Shown here piece by piece: positions 8,853 to 16,979 of a DNA stretch of 44,649 nucleotides. The stretch spans positions 1 through 44,649 of the forward strand of contig DYEX01000053.1 in the NCBI GenBank assembly GCA_020725525.1, given 5' to 3'. Made by a program: the position numbers and the translations under genes. Each line of letters begins with the position of its first letter. Position 1 is the first letter of the stretch. The notes under the pieces are model-generated. The model saw only the letters and a list, made by a program, of their open reading frames with translations, had not been told where the DNA came from and searched no databases. The stretch is from Desulfovirgula sp. (GTDB lineage: Bacteria > Bacillota > Desulfotomaculia > Desulfotomaculales > Desulfovirgulaceae).

Positions 8853-9352
8853 AGAACATGTCCGGCCCGCCAGGAATATGCATCGTAGGATCCTCTAACG
8901 CAGGCAAGACTACCTTTTTGGAGAAGCTGATTGCCGAATTAACCCGGCGGGGTTATCGCGTGGGAACCATCAAGCACCACTATGGTGATTTTGAAATGGA
9001 TAAGCCGGGGAAGGATACCTGGCGCCATGCCCGGGCCGGTGCCCGGGCGGTATGTCTTTCTGCTCCCCGGAAAATTGCCGTCATCCGCCAGGTGGAGGAA
9101 GAGTTGTCCCCGGAGCAAATTGTTCCCCTGCTTGGCCCGGTGGATATCGTCCTGGCGGAAGGATACAAAAAGGTAGACTGGCCGCAGATTGAGATCTGTC
9201 CGCCGGATGGCTGCCGTGCCCTGGTGGGGAGAAAGGACCGGTTGATTGCTCTGGTGGGTGATGGGCCCATGGAGACACAGCTCCCCTGTTTTGGAACGGA
9301 TGAAGCAGGGGCGGTGGCGGATCTGATTGTCGGTTTTCTAGACCTGAAGTAA
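8849..9352 (+). CDS. mobB: molybdopterin-guanine dinucleotide biosynthesis adapter MobB
   Basis: A P-loop GTP-binding protein of 167 residues that assists MobA in making the guanine dinucleotide form of the cofactor. The Walker A motif is [10 protein letters not shown] at about residues 14-23, followed by [21 protein letters not shown] (two parts of the MobB signature) and VLAEGYKK. The ATG overlaps the stop of the MOSC gene (ATGA), showing translational coupling. No mobA or moeA is in the window. Length matches the family. Confidence 0.94.
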   Translation: MKNMSGPPGICIVGSSNAGKTTFLEKLIAELTRRGYRVGTIKHHYGDFEMDKPGKDTWRHARAGARAVCLSAPRKIAVIRQVEEELSPEQIVPLLGPVDIVLAEGYKKVDWPQIEICPPDGCRALVGRKDRLIALVGDGPMETQLPCFGTDEAGAVADLIVGFLDLK

Positions 9353-9377
9353 TATTGTTGGAAAGGGTGGATGGGCA

Positions 9378-9680
9378 ATGGCCGTGGTGGAAGTAAGCGT
9401 CGTACCTATCGGGACGGACGGTCCCAGTTTAAGTGCCTATGTGGCCCGGTGTGTAGAGATATTGCAGGGTGAGAAGGCTCTCCACTATCAGCTGACCCCC
9501 ATGGGGACCATTATAGAAGGAGATCTGGATGTCATCCTTCAGGTGGTCCGCCGGATGCACGAAGTGCCTTTTAACCAGGGGATTGCCCGGGTGGTGACCA
9601 CCATTCGCATTGACGACCGCCGGGATAAGGAATTGACCATGGCTGGCAAAGTGTCAGCGGTGGAGGAAAAGCTCAAGTAA
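9378..9680 (+). CDS. thiamine-binding protein, MTH1187/YkoF-like
   Basis: A 100-residue protein of the MTH1187 family (ferredoxin-like fold, thiamine-binding). Matches include [20 protein letters not shown] at the start, [16 protein letters not shown] and [13 protein letters not shown]. Family members bind thiamine or related pyrimidines and are thought to act in vitamin B1 salvage or buffering. A GGGTGG site precedes the ATG. It lies 25 bp after mobB and may be the last gene of that transcript; a link to molybdenum is not evident. Its TAA stop is also the first three bases of the repeat element that follows. Confidence 0.85.
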   Translation: MAVVEVSVVPIGTDGPSLSAYVARCVEILQGEKALHYQLTPMGTIIEGDLDVILQVVRRMHEVPFNQGIARVVTTIRIDDRRDKELTMAGKVSAVEEKLK

Positions 9681-9835
9681 ATATTTAGTACAGCCGTTAT
9701 GATAAGGACCCAGCACTCACTGGGATACCAGCTCTTCCTGAAACCGGATGTGTCAATTAAACCTGAAACACCAGGAGCAAAAGCCATACTTTGGTGAGTG
9801 CAGGGCCGCATCCCACCGGGTTCACTGAATATTTA
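9678..9835. repeat. intergenic repeat element A with inverted ends
   Basis: The 158-bp stretch between the thiamine-binding gene and holA starts TAAATATTTAGT and ends ACTGAATATTTA, inverted repeats with one mismatch. Inside, CCAGCACTCAC (9710-9720) pairs with GTGAGTGCAGG (9794-9804), and GCTCTTCCTG with CAGGAGC, forming nested stems. Both the end motif (TCACTGAAYATTTA) and the inner CAGCACTCAC/GTGAGTGC pair recur at 28127-28526, and the end alone at 38094-38107. It is probably a MITE- or REP-like element or a structured RNA; the copy number elsewhere is unknown. Confidence 0.6.
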
Positions 9836-9854
9836 CAGTCAGGGGGGGGTGGGC

Positions 9855-10895
9855 TTGAAATACTATCTTGATTTAATTAACGATCTGGAGAGAGGGAATA
9901 TTGCCCCGGTCTACCTTTTTTACGGCCCGGAAGCGTTTCTGCAGGAAAAGGCCGTCCAAAGGTTCCGGGAGAAACTTTTGACACCGACGGCAGGGGATTT
10001 CAATCTTGATATTCTGGACGGGGAAGAGGTGACCGAAGGGGATATTGTTTCGCGGGCGCAAGCCCCCCCTTTTATGGGCGAATGGCGCCTGGTTATTGTT
10101 CGTCATGCCCCCTTTTTTGCCGGTTCTCCCGGCAACTCCGGCAAAAAGGGAGCAAAAAATTCCTCCCGGGATACGGAAACCCCTTTACTGACCTGTTTAA
10201 AACAACCTTTGCCCACAACCTGCCTGATCTTTACCACCACCCATCCTGTGGACCAGCGATGCCGCCTCTTTAAAACGCTTAAAGAAACCGGTCGGGTAGT
10301 GGAATTTACCTACTTGAAGACCAGGGAGCTGGTACGCTGGCTTGAAAAGCAGGCACGCCTGGCCCGGAAGACTATCACCCCGGCCGTGGCCGAGTTACTG
10401 GTGCGGCGGGTAGGGCCCAGCTTGTTTATTTTAAGTCAGGAGATCGCCAAAGTCATTGCTTATACCGGTACGAGAGAAACCATCCTGAAGGAAGACATAT
10501 ACCGCCTCACCGTGCCTGTGGTGGAAGAAAATATTTTTCATGTGGTCGACGCCATCGGGGAACGGCGGATCGGGGCGGCGCTGGAGGGCATCCGGGAATT
10601 ATTACAGAAGGGGCAGACGGGGCCGGCCATTCTGGCCATGGTGGCCCGGCAGTTCCGGCTGATCCTGCAGGCCCTGGAACTAACTGCAGAAAAACGACCG
10701 GCGGGTGAACTGGCGGCGCAGCTGGGGGTACATCCCTTTGTCGTCCGGAAGGTTCTGGCCCAGACGGCTAATTTCACCCGGGAACAGATAATCATGGTCT
10801 TACAGAAACTTTTGGAACTGGACCGGGGGATTAAAAGGGGCAAATTGGAGTTTTATCCGGGCATGGAAATGTTCCTGCTGGAGCTCAACCACTAA
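9855..10895 (+). CDS. holA: DNA polymerase III delta subunit
   Basis: HolA opens the sliding clamp as part of the clamp loader. The 346-residue chain starts LKYYLDLINDLERGNIAPVY and continues YLFYGPEAFLQEKAVQRF, the usual delta N-terminus with its degenerate P-loop region. The C-terminal collar domain includes LLQKGQTGPAILAMVARQFR and ends LELDRGIKRGKLE. The TTG at 9855 is chosen because a strong run of Gs ending GGTGGGC sits directly upstream and the protein then begins where relatives do. Convergent with rpsT, as in many Firmicutes the two genes are neighbours. Confidence 0.93.
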   Translation: MKYYLDLINDLERGNIAPVYLFYGPEAFLQEKAVQRFREKLLTPTAGDFNLDILDGEEVTEGDIVSRAQAPPFMGEWRLVIVRHAPFFAGSPGNSGKKGAKNSSRDTETPLLTCLKQPLPTTCLIFTTTHPVDQRCRLFKTLKETGRVVEFTYLKTRELVRWLEKQARLARKTITPAVAELLVRRVGPSLFILSQEIAKVIAYTGTRETILKEDIYRLTVPVVEENIFHVVDAIGERRIGAALEGIRELLQKGQTGPAILAMVARQFRLILQALELTAEKRPAGELAAQLGVHPFVVRKVLAQTANFTREQIIMVLQKLLELDRGIKRGKLEFYPGMEMFLLELNH

Positions 10896-10926
10896 AAAAA
10901 CCACCTCTATTACCGGGTGGTTTTTT
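10896..10926. terminator. intrinsic terminator between holA and rpsT
   Basis: AAAAACCACC and GGTGGTTTTTT form a stem around a ten-base loop, with a T run on the plus side and an A run on the other. It can serve both convergent genes, immediately after the holA stop. Confidence 0.85.
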
Positions 10927-10966
10927 GTTCGCTTTAAGGTTGCTTGTTCGGGGAGGAGTGCTTGGG

Positions 10967-11236
10967 TTAGCTTACCTGGCGGTTAAACCGTTTGGTCAGG
11001 CGGGATTTTTTACGGGCAGCAGCATTTTTATGTAAAATACCCTTCGTTACCGCCTTGTCAATGGCCCTTAGCGCCCGGCGCAAGAGTTCCCTCGTTTCCT
11101 CCACATTGACACCGCCTGCCAGAGCCCGCTCAAACTTTTTAATGGCAGTGCGCAGGGCAGACTTCAGCTGCTTATTGCGGAGGGTGCGCCTGCGGGTAAC
11201 CTTCACCCTTTTTATGGCCGACCTGGTATTGGGCAC
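10967..11236 (-). CDS. rpsT: 30S ribosomal protein S20
   Basis: A basic, helical protein of 89 residues that binds 16S rRNA. It begins MPNTRSAIKRVKVTRRRTLR and contains the LHKNAAARKKSRL motif near the end, both typical of S20. The start is a GTG at 11236 with GGGAGGTGA seven bases before it. The adjacent holA is the usual Firmicute neighbour, but gpr, which lies beyond rpsT in Bacillus, is missing here. Confidence 0.97.
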   Translation of the reverse strand: MPNTRSAIKRVKVTRRRTLRNKQLKSALRTAIKKFERALAGGVNVEETRELLRRALRAIDKAVTKGILHKNAAARKKSRLTKRFNRQVS

Positions 11237-11262
11237 CTTTCAGTCACCTCCCAACAGCCCTC

Positions 11263-11291
11263 ATTTTACCACGGGTTTAAAAAAATTGCAA
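11263..11291 (-). promoter_or_regulatory. rpsT promoter
   Basis: On the minus strand TTGCAA and TAAAAT are separated by 17 bases, a good vegetative (sigma-A) promoter about 27 bases upstream of the rpsT start codon. Confidence 0.65.
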
Positions 11292-11360
11292 GGGTAACCG
11301 GTATAGCCAGCCGTTTTTTTGTCAAAGCTATGTTCGTAGCAAAAAAGAGGAGGTGATGCC

Positions 11361-11702
11361 ATGATGCAGTGGATAGGAGTGATTGTGCGGTTTATCGTTT
11401 CCGCTCTGGTGCTTATCGTGGTGAGCTGGCTTTCTCCGGGCTTTGTGGTACGCGGCGGGTTTATCGGGGCGTTGATTGCTGCCGTGGTCATTGCCGTGCT
11501 GGGTTATATTGTGGAAGCCCTGCTGGGCGACCGGATTTCGCCCCAGAGCCGGGGTGTGGTAGGTTTTATTACCGCCGCAGTGGTAATTTACGTGGCCCAG
11601 TTTATCATTCCCAACCTGCTCAGCGTTAATCTACTGGGCGCCCTTATCGCTGCCTTCGTTATCGGACTCATAGATGCTGTAGTGCCCACAGTATTGCGCT
11701 AG
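11361..11702 (+). CDS. phage-holin-4-2-like small membrane protein (PF04020 type)
   Basis: A 113-residue integral membrane protein with four hydrophobic segments at about residues 3-26, 32-52, 65-85 and 88-108. The first loop contains SPGFVVRGGFIGALIAAVVIAV, split here as SPGFVVRGGF plus IGALIAAVVIAV, which is the family signature. Despite the name, these are widespread chromosomal proteins of unknown function and no phage genes are nearby. The ATG follows GAGGAGGTGATGCC; a second ATG directly behind it could be used. The position between rpsT and spoIIP is where gpr often lies. Confidence 0.85.
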   Translation: MMQWIGVIVRFIVSALVLIVVSWLSPGFVVRGGFIGALIAAVVIAVLGYIVEALLGDRISPQSRGVVGFITAAVVIYVAQFIIPNLLSVNLLGALIAAFVIGLIDAVVPTVLR

Positions 11703-11753
11703 CAGTTCCAGACCCCTCTTCTACCGGCAGGCAGGGGTTGCCTTCATAAATAT

Positions 11754-11802
11754 CTCCTCCCGGGCATAAAATGGTACGGGTGATCCGGGAGGGAATTTTT
11801 TT
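11754..11802 (+). terminator. hairpin with T run that also contains the spoIIP ribosome-binding site
   Basis: CCTCCCGG pairs with CCGGGAGG around a loop of about 22 bases and is followed by AATTTTTTT, the shape of an intrinsic terminator. The right arm GGGAGGG is also the only Shine-Dalgarno for the spoIIP ATG at 11803. Folding would therefore both end upstream transcripts and hide the site from ribosomes. Confidence 0.65.
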
Positions 11803-12843
11803 ATGTATCACGTTCTTTACCGCTACCGCTACCGCTGGCTGTGGAGCAAACTTAACCGTCTCCTGGTGGTTACCGGGGTTATTTTTTCACTCATTATCGT
11901 GGCGGTTGGAATAGGGGTTTTGTTTTTCCGCTGGGGGGGACAGGTCTTTTTGATGAGGGATCCCCGCCTGTTCCTGGAGTTCGCTATGCCCCTGCATGTC
12001 GTCACAGAGCAAAGCGAAATTCCGGGCCCCTTTGTTAGTTTGTGGCACAGTTTGTTTGATTCTTTTACCCTGCCCGGGAAAGACCCCCGGGCATTACTTC
12101 GTTCGCAGATGCCCCTTCTGGCTTTAGTACAGGACAGGCAGGATGGAGATATGTTCCCGGTAGCTAACACCCCCCGTAAACTTCCGGGTACCAGCCGAAC
12201 CTCCGGTGATTACCTGGTGGCCATTTATCACACCCACACCGGGGAAACCTACACGCTTACGGATGGTGTGGCCAGGCTGGAGGGGAAAGAAGGGGGTGTG
12301 GTTAAGGTGGGGGAGGTTTTACGCGAGGAGCTTGAGTCAAAATACGGTATTCCTACCCTGCATATTAAAAAGATTCATGACCTTCAATATAATTTATCTT
12401 ATATGGAATCAGAAAAGACGGTGCGGCAAGTGTTGCAGGAAGAGCCACAGCTGAAAGTGCTCCTGGACATCCACCGGGATGCCGGAAAGCCCCGCCGGGA
12501 CTGCCAGGTGAAGGTGAAGGATCTCGACGCGGCCCCCATCCTTTTCGTGGTCGGTTCGGACGCCAGGGCGCCCTTTCCCACCTGGCGGCAGAATGAGCAG
12601 TTTGCCAGGCAGCTGGCTGCAGCCCTGGACAAAAAGTACCCCGGTTTATGTCAGGGGGTAAGGATTAAGGAAGGACGTTACAACCAGTTTCTCCATCCCC
12701 GGGCGCTTTTGGTGGAGATTGGCAGCGCCAATAACACTACCGAAGAGGCGCTGGTTGCGGCCCGCTTTTTTGCCGGGGTGCTGGGGGAAGAGGTGCAGAA
12801 GCTGTTGGAAGCCGGGCCTGCCCAACCCGGCGCCGAACGTTGA
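11803..12843 (+). CDS. spoIIP: stage II sporulation protein P (peptidoglycan hydrolase)
   Basis: SpoIIP is an amidase/endopeptidase that works with SpoIID and SpoIIM in engulfment of the forespore. The 346-residue chain has an N-terminal basic stretch and one membrane segment (about 21-43), leaving the rest outside the cytoplasm. The zinc/catalytic motifs IYHTHTGETY, LLDIHRDAG and LVEIGSANNT are all present. Its hairpin-masked ribosome-binding site suggests controlled translation or isolation from upstream transcription. It lies upstream of the yqxA-like gene and lepA as in Bacillus, and marks the organism as a spore former. Confidence 0.94.
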   Translation: MYHVLYRYRYRWLWSKLNRLLVVTGVIFSLIIVAVGIGVLFFRWGGQVFLMRDPRLFLEFAMPLHVVTEQSEIPGPFVSLWHSLFDSFTLPGKDPRALLRSQMPLLALVQDRQDGDMFPVANTPRKLPGTSRTSGDYLVAIYHTHTGETYTLTDGVARLEGKEGGVVKVGEVLREELESKYGIPTLHIKKIHDLQYNLSYMESEKTVRQVLQEEPQLKVLLDIHRDAGKPRRDCQVKVKDLDAAPILFVVGSDARAPFPTWRQNEQFARQLAAALDKKYPGLCQGVRIKEGRYNQFLHPRALLVEIGSANNTTEEALVAARFFAGVLGEEVQKLLEAGPAQPGAER

Positions 12844-12943
12844 AGTGATCTGGATCATAGCCCCATTTTCGTAATACAATATATCTTGTAGGGGAGAAGA
12901 ATTTCCTGGAGGTGACCTCCTGTGCCGGCTCCCCTTCCTGAAA

Positions 12944-13495
12944 ATGATCATGCCCCTCAATTGGCGGTTGAACATGTTGCCCCCCCGGCAGGGCTTGCTG
13001 GCCAGAATCCGGATTGCCAGCAAGTGCCCGGCCCGTCCCACCAGCCACGATGTGCTCTGGTGCACCCTGGGCAGTCTCCTGGGCCTGGGCACCGTTTCCT
13101 TTCTCGCCTTTCATTATCAACTGCCCCTGCTGGTTGCCCCCTTTGGTGCCACGGCGGTGCTCATTTACGGTGCCCATACCAGCCCCTTTGCCCAGCCCCG
13201 TAATGTCCTGGGGGGCCACGTAATCAGTGCGTTTGTGGGAGTGCTGGTCTACCAGCTAATGGGTACCACATGGCTTTCAGTCACCCTGGGCGTAAGTTTG
13301 GCCATTTTGCTGATGCTCCTTACCCGTACGGTGCATCCGCCGGGAGGGGCCACCGCCCTGACTGCCATTTTAAGTGGCCAGGGGTTTATGTTCATTTTGG
13401 AACCGGTATTGCTTGGTACGGTTGTGTTGCTTGTCGTCGCTCTGCTGGTGCACCGGTGCCGGGGAGGTGATTGTTACCCCACGTACTGGTTTTAA
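12944..13495 (+). CDS. HPP family membrane protein
   Basis: A 183-residue membrane protein with four predicted helices (about 40-60, 64-82, 98-132 and 150-172). The name-giving motif appears as RTVHPPGGATALTAI, and the companion motif as APFGATAVLIYG. HPP proteins have been linked to nitrite transport in plastids and cyanobacteria; the bacterial role is mostly unknown. The start is unsure: the ATG at 12944 has no good Shine-Dalgarno, while GGAGGTGACCTCC, itself a perfect palindrome, lies 23 bases upstream. It interrupts the usual spoIIP-yqxA order. Confidence 0.83.
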   Translation: MIMPLNWRLNMLPPRQGLLARIRIASKCPARPTSHDVLWCTLGSLLGLGTVSFLAFHYQLPLLVAPFGATAVLIYGAHTSPFAQPRNVLGGHVISAFVGVLVYQLMGTTWLSVTLGVSLAILLMLLTRTVHPPGGATALTAILSGQGFMFILEPVLLGTVVLLVVALLVHRCRGGDCYPTYWF

Positions 13496-13517
13496 GAAAT
13501 TTTAAGGGGTAAAGCAA

Positions 13518-13559
13518 AAAGACTACCTGACCGGTTTTGCCGGCGGGTGGTCTTTTTTT
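13518..13559 (+). terminator. terminator after HPP gene
   Basis: AAAGACTACC pairs with GGTGGTCTTT (one G-U), the inner CCGG/CCGG extends the stem, and seven Ts follow. Confidence 0.83.
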
Positions 13560-13614
13560 GTCCAGGTATAAACCCGCCTTTATTGATCAATACTGGAAAA
13601 TGGGAAGTGATGCC

Positions 13615-13866
13615 ATGGGTATCAGCTGGTGGAGGACGGTCATCACCCTGGGAATTTTTCTGGGTCTGGTCATCTTCGGCCTGGAGGTGGTGGTGGCGGG
13701 GTATAATCAATTTCTTTTGCCCCCTGAGCCCCTGCACCTGGGGCAGGCCGCGGAAGCTTTTGGGGAATATTTTCAAAAACCGGGGTTTGACCGTCACATG
13801 AACTTAATAAAGGAACTCATAATGACGTATCAGGACAGGCTACGTGCTTTAAGCACGCATGAGTAA
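13615..13866 (+). CDS. YqxA/DUF3679-like small membrane protein
   Basis: An 83-residue protein with one membrane segment near the N-terminus (TVITLGIFLGLVIFGLEVVV, about residues 8-27) and a soluble tail. In Bacillus a protein of this size and design, YqxA, lies between spoIIP and lepA, which is the same position. Function is unknown. The ATG at 13615 (GGAAGTGATGCC upstream) is preferred; a longer frame reaches back into the terminator and is unlikely. Confidence 0.7.
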   Translation: MGISWWRTVITLGIFLGLVIFGLEVVVAGYNQFLLPPEPLHLGQAAEAFGEYFQKPGFDRHMNLIKELIMTYQDRLRALSTHE

Positions 13867-13873
13867 AGTGTCC

Positions 13874-13902
13874 TTTTCACCATCAGTAATTGATGTTATA
13901 AT
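13874..13902 (+). promoter_or_regulatory. candidate lepA promoter
   Basis: TTTTCA and TATAAT are 17 bases apart, about 35 bases before the lepA start. The spacer contains the short inverted repeat CATCA/TGATG. The -35 match is weak. Confidence 0.5.
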
Positions 13903-13935
13903 AAGGCTTTGAGAGATCGGGGATGGTGATTTTGT

Positions 13936-15738
13936 ATGGGGAGAGAACACATACGCAATTTTTGCATAATTGCCCATATTGATCACGGCAAGTCCACCCT
14001 GGCCGACAGGCTTTTGGAATATACCGGAGCCATCAGTCCCCGGGAAATGACCGACCAGGTGCTGGATCAAATGGACCTGGAACGGGAGCGGGGCATTACC
14101 ATCAAGCTGCAGGCCGTACGCCTTACCTATCGAGCTGAAGATGGGGTGGAATACCAGTTAAACCTGATTGATACTCCCGGGCACGTGGATTTTTCCTACG
14201 AAGTATCTCGTAGTCTGGCGGCCTGCGAGGGGGCTCTCCTGGTGGTGGATGCGGCCCAGGGCATCGAGGCGCAGACCCTGGCCAACGTGTATCTGGCCAT
14301 TGAAAACGACCTGGAAATTATTCCGGTGATTAATAAAATTGACCTGCCCGCGGCTGACCCCGAAAGAGTCAAGCGGGAAATCGAGGACGTAATCGGCCTT
14401 GATGCTTCCGGGGCCATTTTAGTTTCGGCCAAGTTTGGGACCGGAGTAAAAGAGTTGTTGGAAGCCATTGTGCGGCGGATACCGCCTCCCGGCGGTGATC
14501 CCGCCGCTCCTTTGAAAGCTCTCATTTTTGACTCCCACTACGACCCCTATAAAGGGGTTATTGCCTATGTGCGGGTGGTGGATGGCCACCTGGAAGAGGG
14601 TATGCACATAAAGATGATGTCCACCGGAAAGGAGTTTGAGGTCAGCGAGGTGGGCATCTTTAAACCGGCCATGACTCCTACCGGACGGCTGGATATGGGT
14701 CAGGTGGGATATGTGGCTGCCGGCATAAAAAATGTCAGGGACACCCGGGTGGGCGACACCATTACCGATGCCGCCCGCCCGGCGGCCGAACCCTTGCCCG
14801 GTTACCGCAAGGTCACGCCCATGGTTTACTGCGGCCTTTATCCCGTGGATACGGTGGATTACGGCGACCTGCGGGACGCTCTGGAAAAACTGAAGCTTAA
14901 CGACGCATCCCTGGTTTACGAACCGGAAACCTCCGAAGCCCTGGGTTTTGGTTTTCGCTGTGGCTTCCTGGGGCTGTTGCACATGGAAATTGTCCAGGAG
15001 CGCCTGGAGCGGGAGTATGGCTTGAATTTGATTACCACCGCACCCAACGTGGTGTACAGGGTTATCACCACTTCGGGAGAAGAGCTTTACATCGACAACC
15101 CGACCAAAATTCCCCCGGCGGGTAAGGTGGCCCGGATGGAGGAACCCTTTGTTAACGCCACCATTATGGTGCCCAAGGAGCATGTGGGGGCGGTAATGGA
15201 CCTGGCCCAGGAACGCCGGGGCACTTTTAAAACCATGGAGTACCTGGGCGAAAACCGGGTCATGCTGGTCTACGACCTGCCCCTTTCCGAGATCATTTTC
15301 GATTTCTTCGACCAGCTCAAGTCCCGCACCCGGGGATACGCTTCCCTGGACTACGAACTGGCCGGGTACAGAGAAAGCGACCTGGTTAAACTGGACATCC
15401 TGATCAACGGCGAGCCGGTGGATGCCTTGACCTGTATTGTACATCGGGACAAGGCCTATTACCGGGGCCGCCAGCTGGTGGAAAAACTGCGGAGCCTGAT
15501 CCCCCGGCAGCTTTTTGATGTGCCCGTCCAGGCGGCCATCGGCAGCCGGGTCATTGCCCGGGAAACCATTAAAGCCCGGCGCAAGGACGTGCTGGCCAAG
15601 TGTTACGGCGGCGATGTAACCCGCAAGCGCAAACTTCTGGAAAAGCAAAAGGAAGGCAAAAAGCGCATGAAGCAGGTGGGCAACGTAGAAATTCCCCAGG
15701 AGGCTTTTATGGCGGTGCTGAGCATAGAAGAGAGGTAA
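13936..15738 (+). CDS. lepA: elongation factor 4 (LepA) GTPase
   Basis: A 600-residue translational GTPase that helps stalled or mis-translocated ribosomes and 30S biogenesis. Visible GTPase motifs are [14 protein letters not shown] (G1), RGITIKLQ (G2), DTPGHVDF (G3) and [10 protein letters not shown] (G4). The C-terminal LepA-specific domain includes [19 protein letters not shown], a family signature. Length is standard. The ATG follows GGGGATGGTGATTTT. The hemW start codon directly abuts its stop. Confidence 0.98.
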   Translation: MGREHIRNFCIIAHIDHGKSTLADRLLEYTGAISPREMTDQVLDQMDLERERGITIKLQAVRLTYRAEDGVEYQLNLIDTPGHVDFSYEVSRSLAACEGALLVVDAAQGIEAQTLANVYLAIENDLEIIPVINKIDLPAADPERVKREIEDVIGLDASGAILVSAKFGTGVKELLEAIVRRIPPPGGDPAAPLKALIFDSHYDPYKGVIAYVRVVDGHLEEGMHIKMMSTGKEFEVSEVGIFKPAMTPTGRLDMGQVGYVAAGIKNVRDTRVGDTITDAARPAAEPLPGYRKVTPMVYCGLYPVDTVDYGDLRDALEKLKLNDASLVYEPETSEALGFGFRCGFLGLLHMEIVQERLEREYGLNLITTAPNVVYRVITTSGEELYIDNPTKIPPAGKVARMEEPFVNATIMVPKEHVGAVMDLAQERRGTFKTMEYLGENRVMLVYDLPLSEIIFDFFDQLKSRTRGYASLDYELAGYRESDLVKLDILINGEPVDALTCIVHRDKAYYRGRQLVEKLRSLIPRQLFDVPVQAAIGSRVIARETIKARRKDVLAKCYGGDVTRKRKLLEKQKEGKKRMKQVGNVEIPQEAFMAVLSIEER

Positions 15739-16896
15739 ATGGGGAGTGAGCCTGTGGCCATCAGCCTGTACATTCACGTACCTTTTTGCATACGGAAATG
15801 CCGGTACTGCGACTTTGTTTCCTATACCTATGACCCGGAAGCCGCCCGCCGGTACCGGGTCGCTCTTTTACGGGAAATGGCCCTGTACCACGAGCGGCTA
15901 GCCCCGCAGGAGAGGCAGCTAAAAACCATTTTCATCGGCGGGGGCACCCCCACCTGCCTGCCGGAGGAAGACCTGGCAGCCATTCTGGAAGGATGCAGTC
16001 GTTATTTTCAGTGGCTTTCCGGGGTGGAGGTGACCGTGGAGGCCAATCCCGGCACAGTGGATTTACAAAAGTTAAGGACTTTGCGCTCGGCCGGTGTCAA
16101 CCGTCTTTCCCTGGGGGTGCAGTCCAGTTCCGCCCCCCTTTTAAAGTTACTCGGACGGCTCCATGATTTTAACCAGGCGGTAGAGGCAGTACACCTGGCC
16201 CGCCGGGCCGGTTTTGACAATCTCAACCTGGACCTGATCTTTGCCATTCCCGGGCAGACCCTGGCGGACTGGCAAGGCTGTCTGGAAAAAATTTTGGACC
16301 TGCAGCCGGAACATATTTCTGCCTACTCCCTGCAAATAGAGGAAAATACGCCCCTGGCCCGGGCGGTAGCTGAGGATGGTGTTATTCCCTGTGATGAGGA
16401 AACAGAGCTGGCCATGTACCGGGGGGTAATCAACATGCTGACGGCCCGGGGCTTTGAGCATTATGAGATTTCCAATTTTGCCCGCCCGGGCTACCGTTGC
16501 CAGCATAATTTAACCTACTGGTATAACCGGCCCTATCTTGGTCTGGGCCCGGCAGCCCATTCCTGCCTGGGTGATGAGCGCTTTTACAATGTCAGCTCAC
16601 TGGAGGAATACGAATCGTGCCTTTTGGCGGGGGAACTCCCGGTGGCCGGCTGCGAGAAATTATCCCGGAGTACCATGATGGCGGAAACGGTTTTTCTGGG
16701 CCTGCGCCTGATAGAAGGACTGGACTTGGAGAAATTTGCGGCCCGTTTTGGGGAAAATATTGAAGAGGTTTTTGGTGCGCAAATAAAAAGACTGTGCAGT
16801 TTGGGATTGGTGGAAATCCGCTCCGGCCGCCTGAGGCTGACCTCTCGGGGTTTACCCCTGGCCAATACGGTATTCAGGGAGTTTGTGTTGCCTTGA
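15739..16896 (+). CDS. hemW: radical SAM heme chaperone HemW
   Basis: A radical-SAM protein of 385 residues related to coproporphyrinogen dehydrogenase HemN but acting as a heme insertion chaperone. The SAM cluster motif is CIRKCRYCDF, without the fourth Cys of true HemN, and IFIGGGTPT and YEISNFARPG follow. The ATG at 15739 directly follows the lepA stop with GAGAGG before it; a GTG at 15754 with GGGGAGTGAG upstream would start the protein exactly at the usual ISLYIHVPFC. The lepA-hemW-hrcA order is standard in Firmicutes. Confidence 0.92.
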   Translation: MGSEPVAISLYIHVPFCIRKCRYCDFVSYTYDPEAARRYRVALLREMALYHERLAPQERQLKTIFIGGGTPTCLPEEDLAAILEGCSRYFQWLSGVEVTVEANPGTVDLQKLRTLRSAGVNRLSLGVQSSSAPLLKLLGRLHDFNQAVEAVHLARRAGFDNLNLDLIFAIPGQTLADWQGCLEKILDLQPEHISAYSLQIEENTPLARAVAEDGVIPCDEETELAMYRGVINMLTARGFEHYEISNFARPGYRCQHNLTYWYNRPYLGLGPAAHSCLGDERFYNVSSLEEYESCLLAGELPVAGCEKLSRSTMMAETVFLGLRLIEGLDLEKFAARFGENIEEVFGAQIKRLCSLGLVEIRSGRLRLTSRGLPLANTVFREFVLP

Positions 16897-16921
16897 CAAA
16901 TGTAGAGACCGGTGCTATGTT
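16893..16921 (+). promoter_or_regulatory. hrcA-dnaK operon promoter
   Basis: TTGACA overlaps the end of hemW and is followed after exactly 17 bases by TATGTT. The predicted start, near 16928, is just upstream of the CIRCE operator, so bound HrcA would block the transcript. Confidence 0.8.
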
Positions 16922-16935
16922 TTACTTAAAAGGGT

Positions 16936-16962
16936 TTAGCACTCAATACCCACGAGTGCTAA
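16936..16962. promoter_or_regulatory. CIRCE operator (HrcA binding site)
   Basis: TTAGCACTC, nine bases, GAGTGCTAA: a perfect match to the CIRCE consensus. It lies between the promoter and hrcA, so the operon is under HrcA heat-shock repression. Confidence 0.97.
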
Positions 16963-16979
16963 CAAAGGGGGTGTTAAGG

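Noticed and set aside
9709-9805. CIRCE-like half-sites (AGCACTC / GAGTGC) in repeat elements A and B
   Set aside because: The halves are more than 70 bp apart instead of nine and sit near no heat-shock gene, so HrcA binding is unlikely.
11361-11702. Prophage holin
   Set aside because: The PF04020-type protein is common on chromosomes and no lysis or phage genes are nearby.
14419-15777. Long minus-strand open frame opposite lepA
   Set aside because: It is an antisense shadow of the GC-rich lepA gene, with no recognisable domain.
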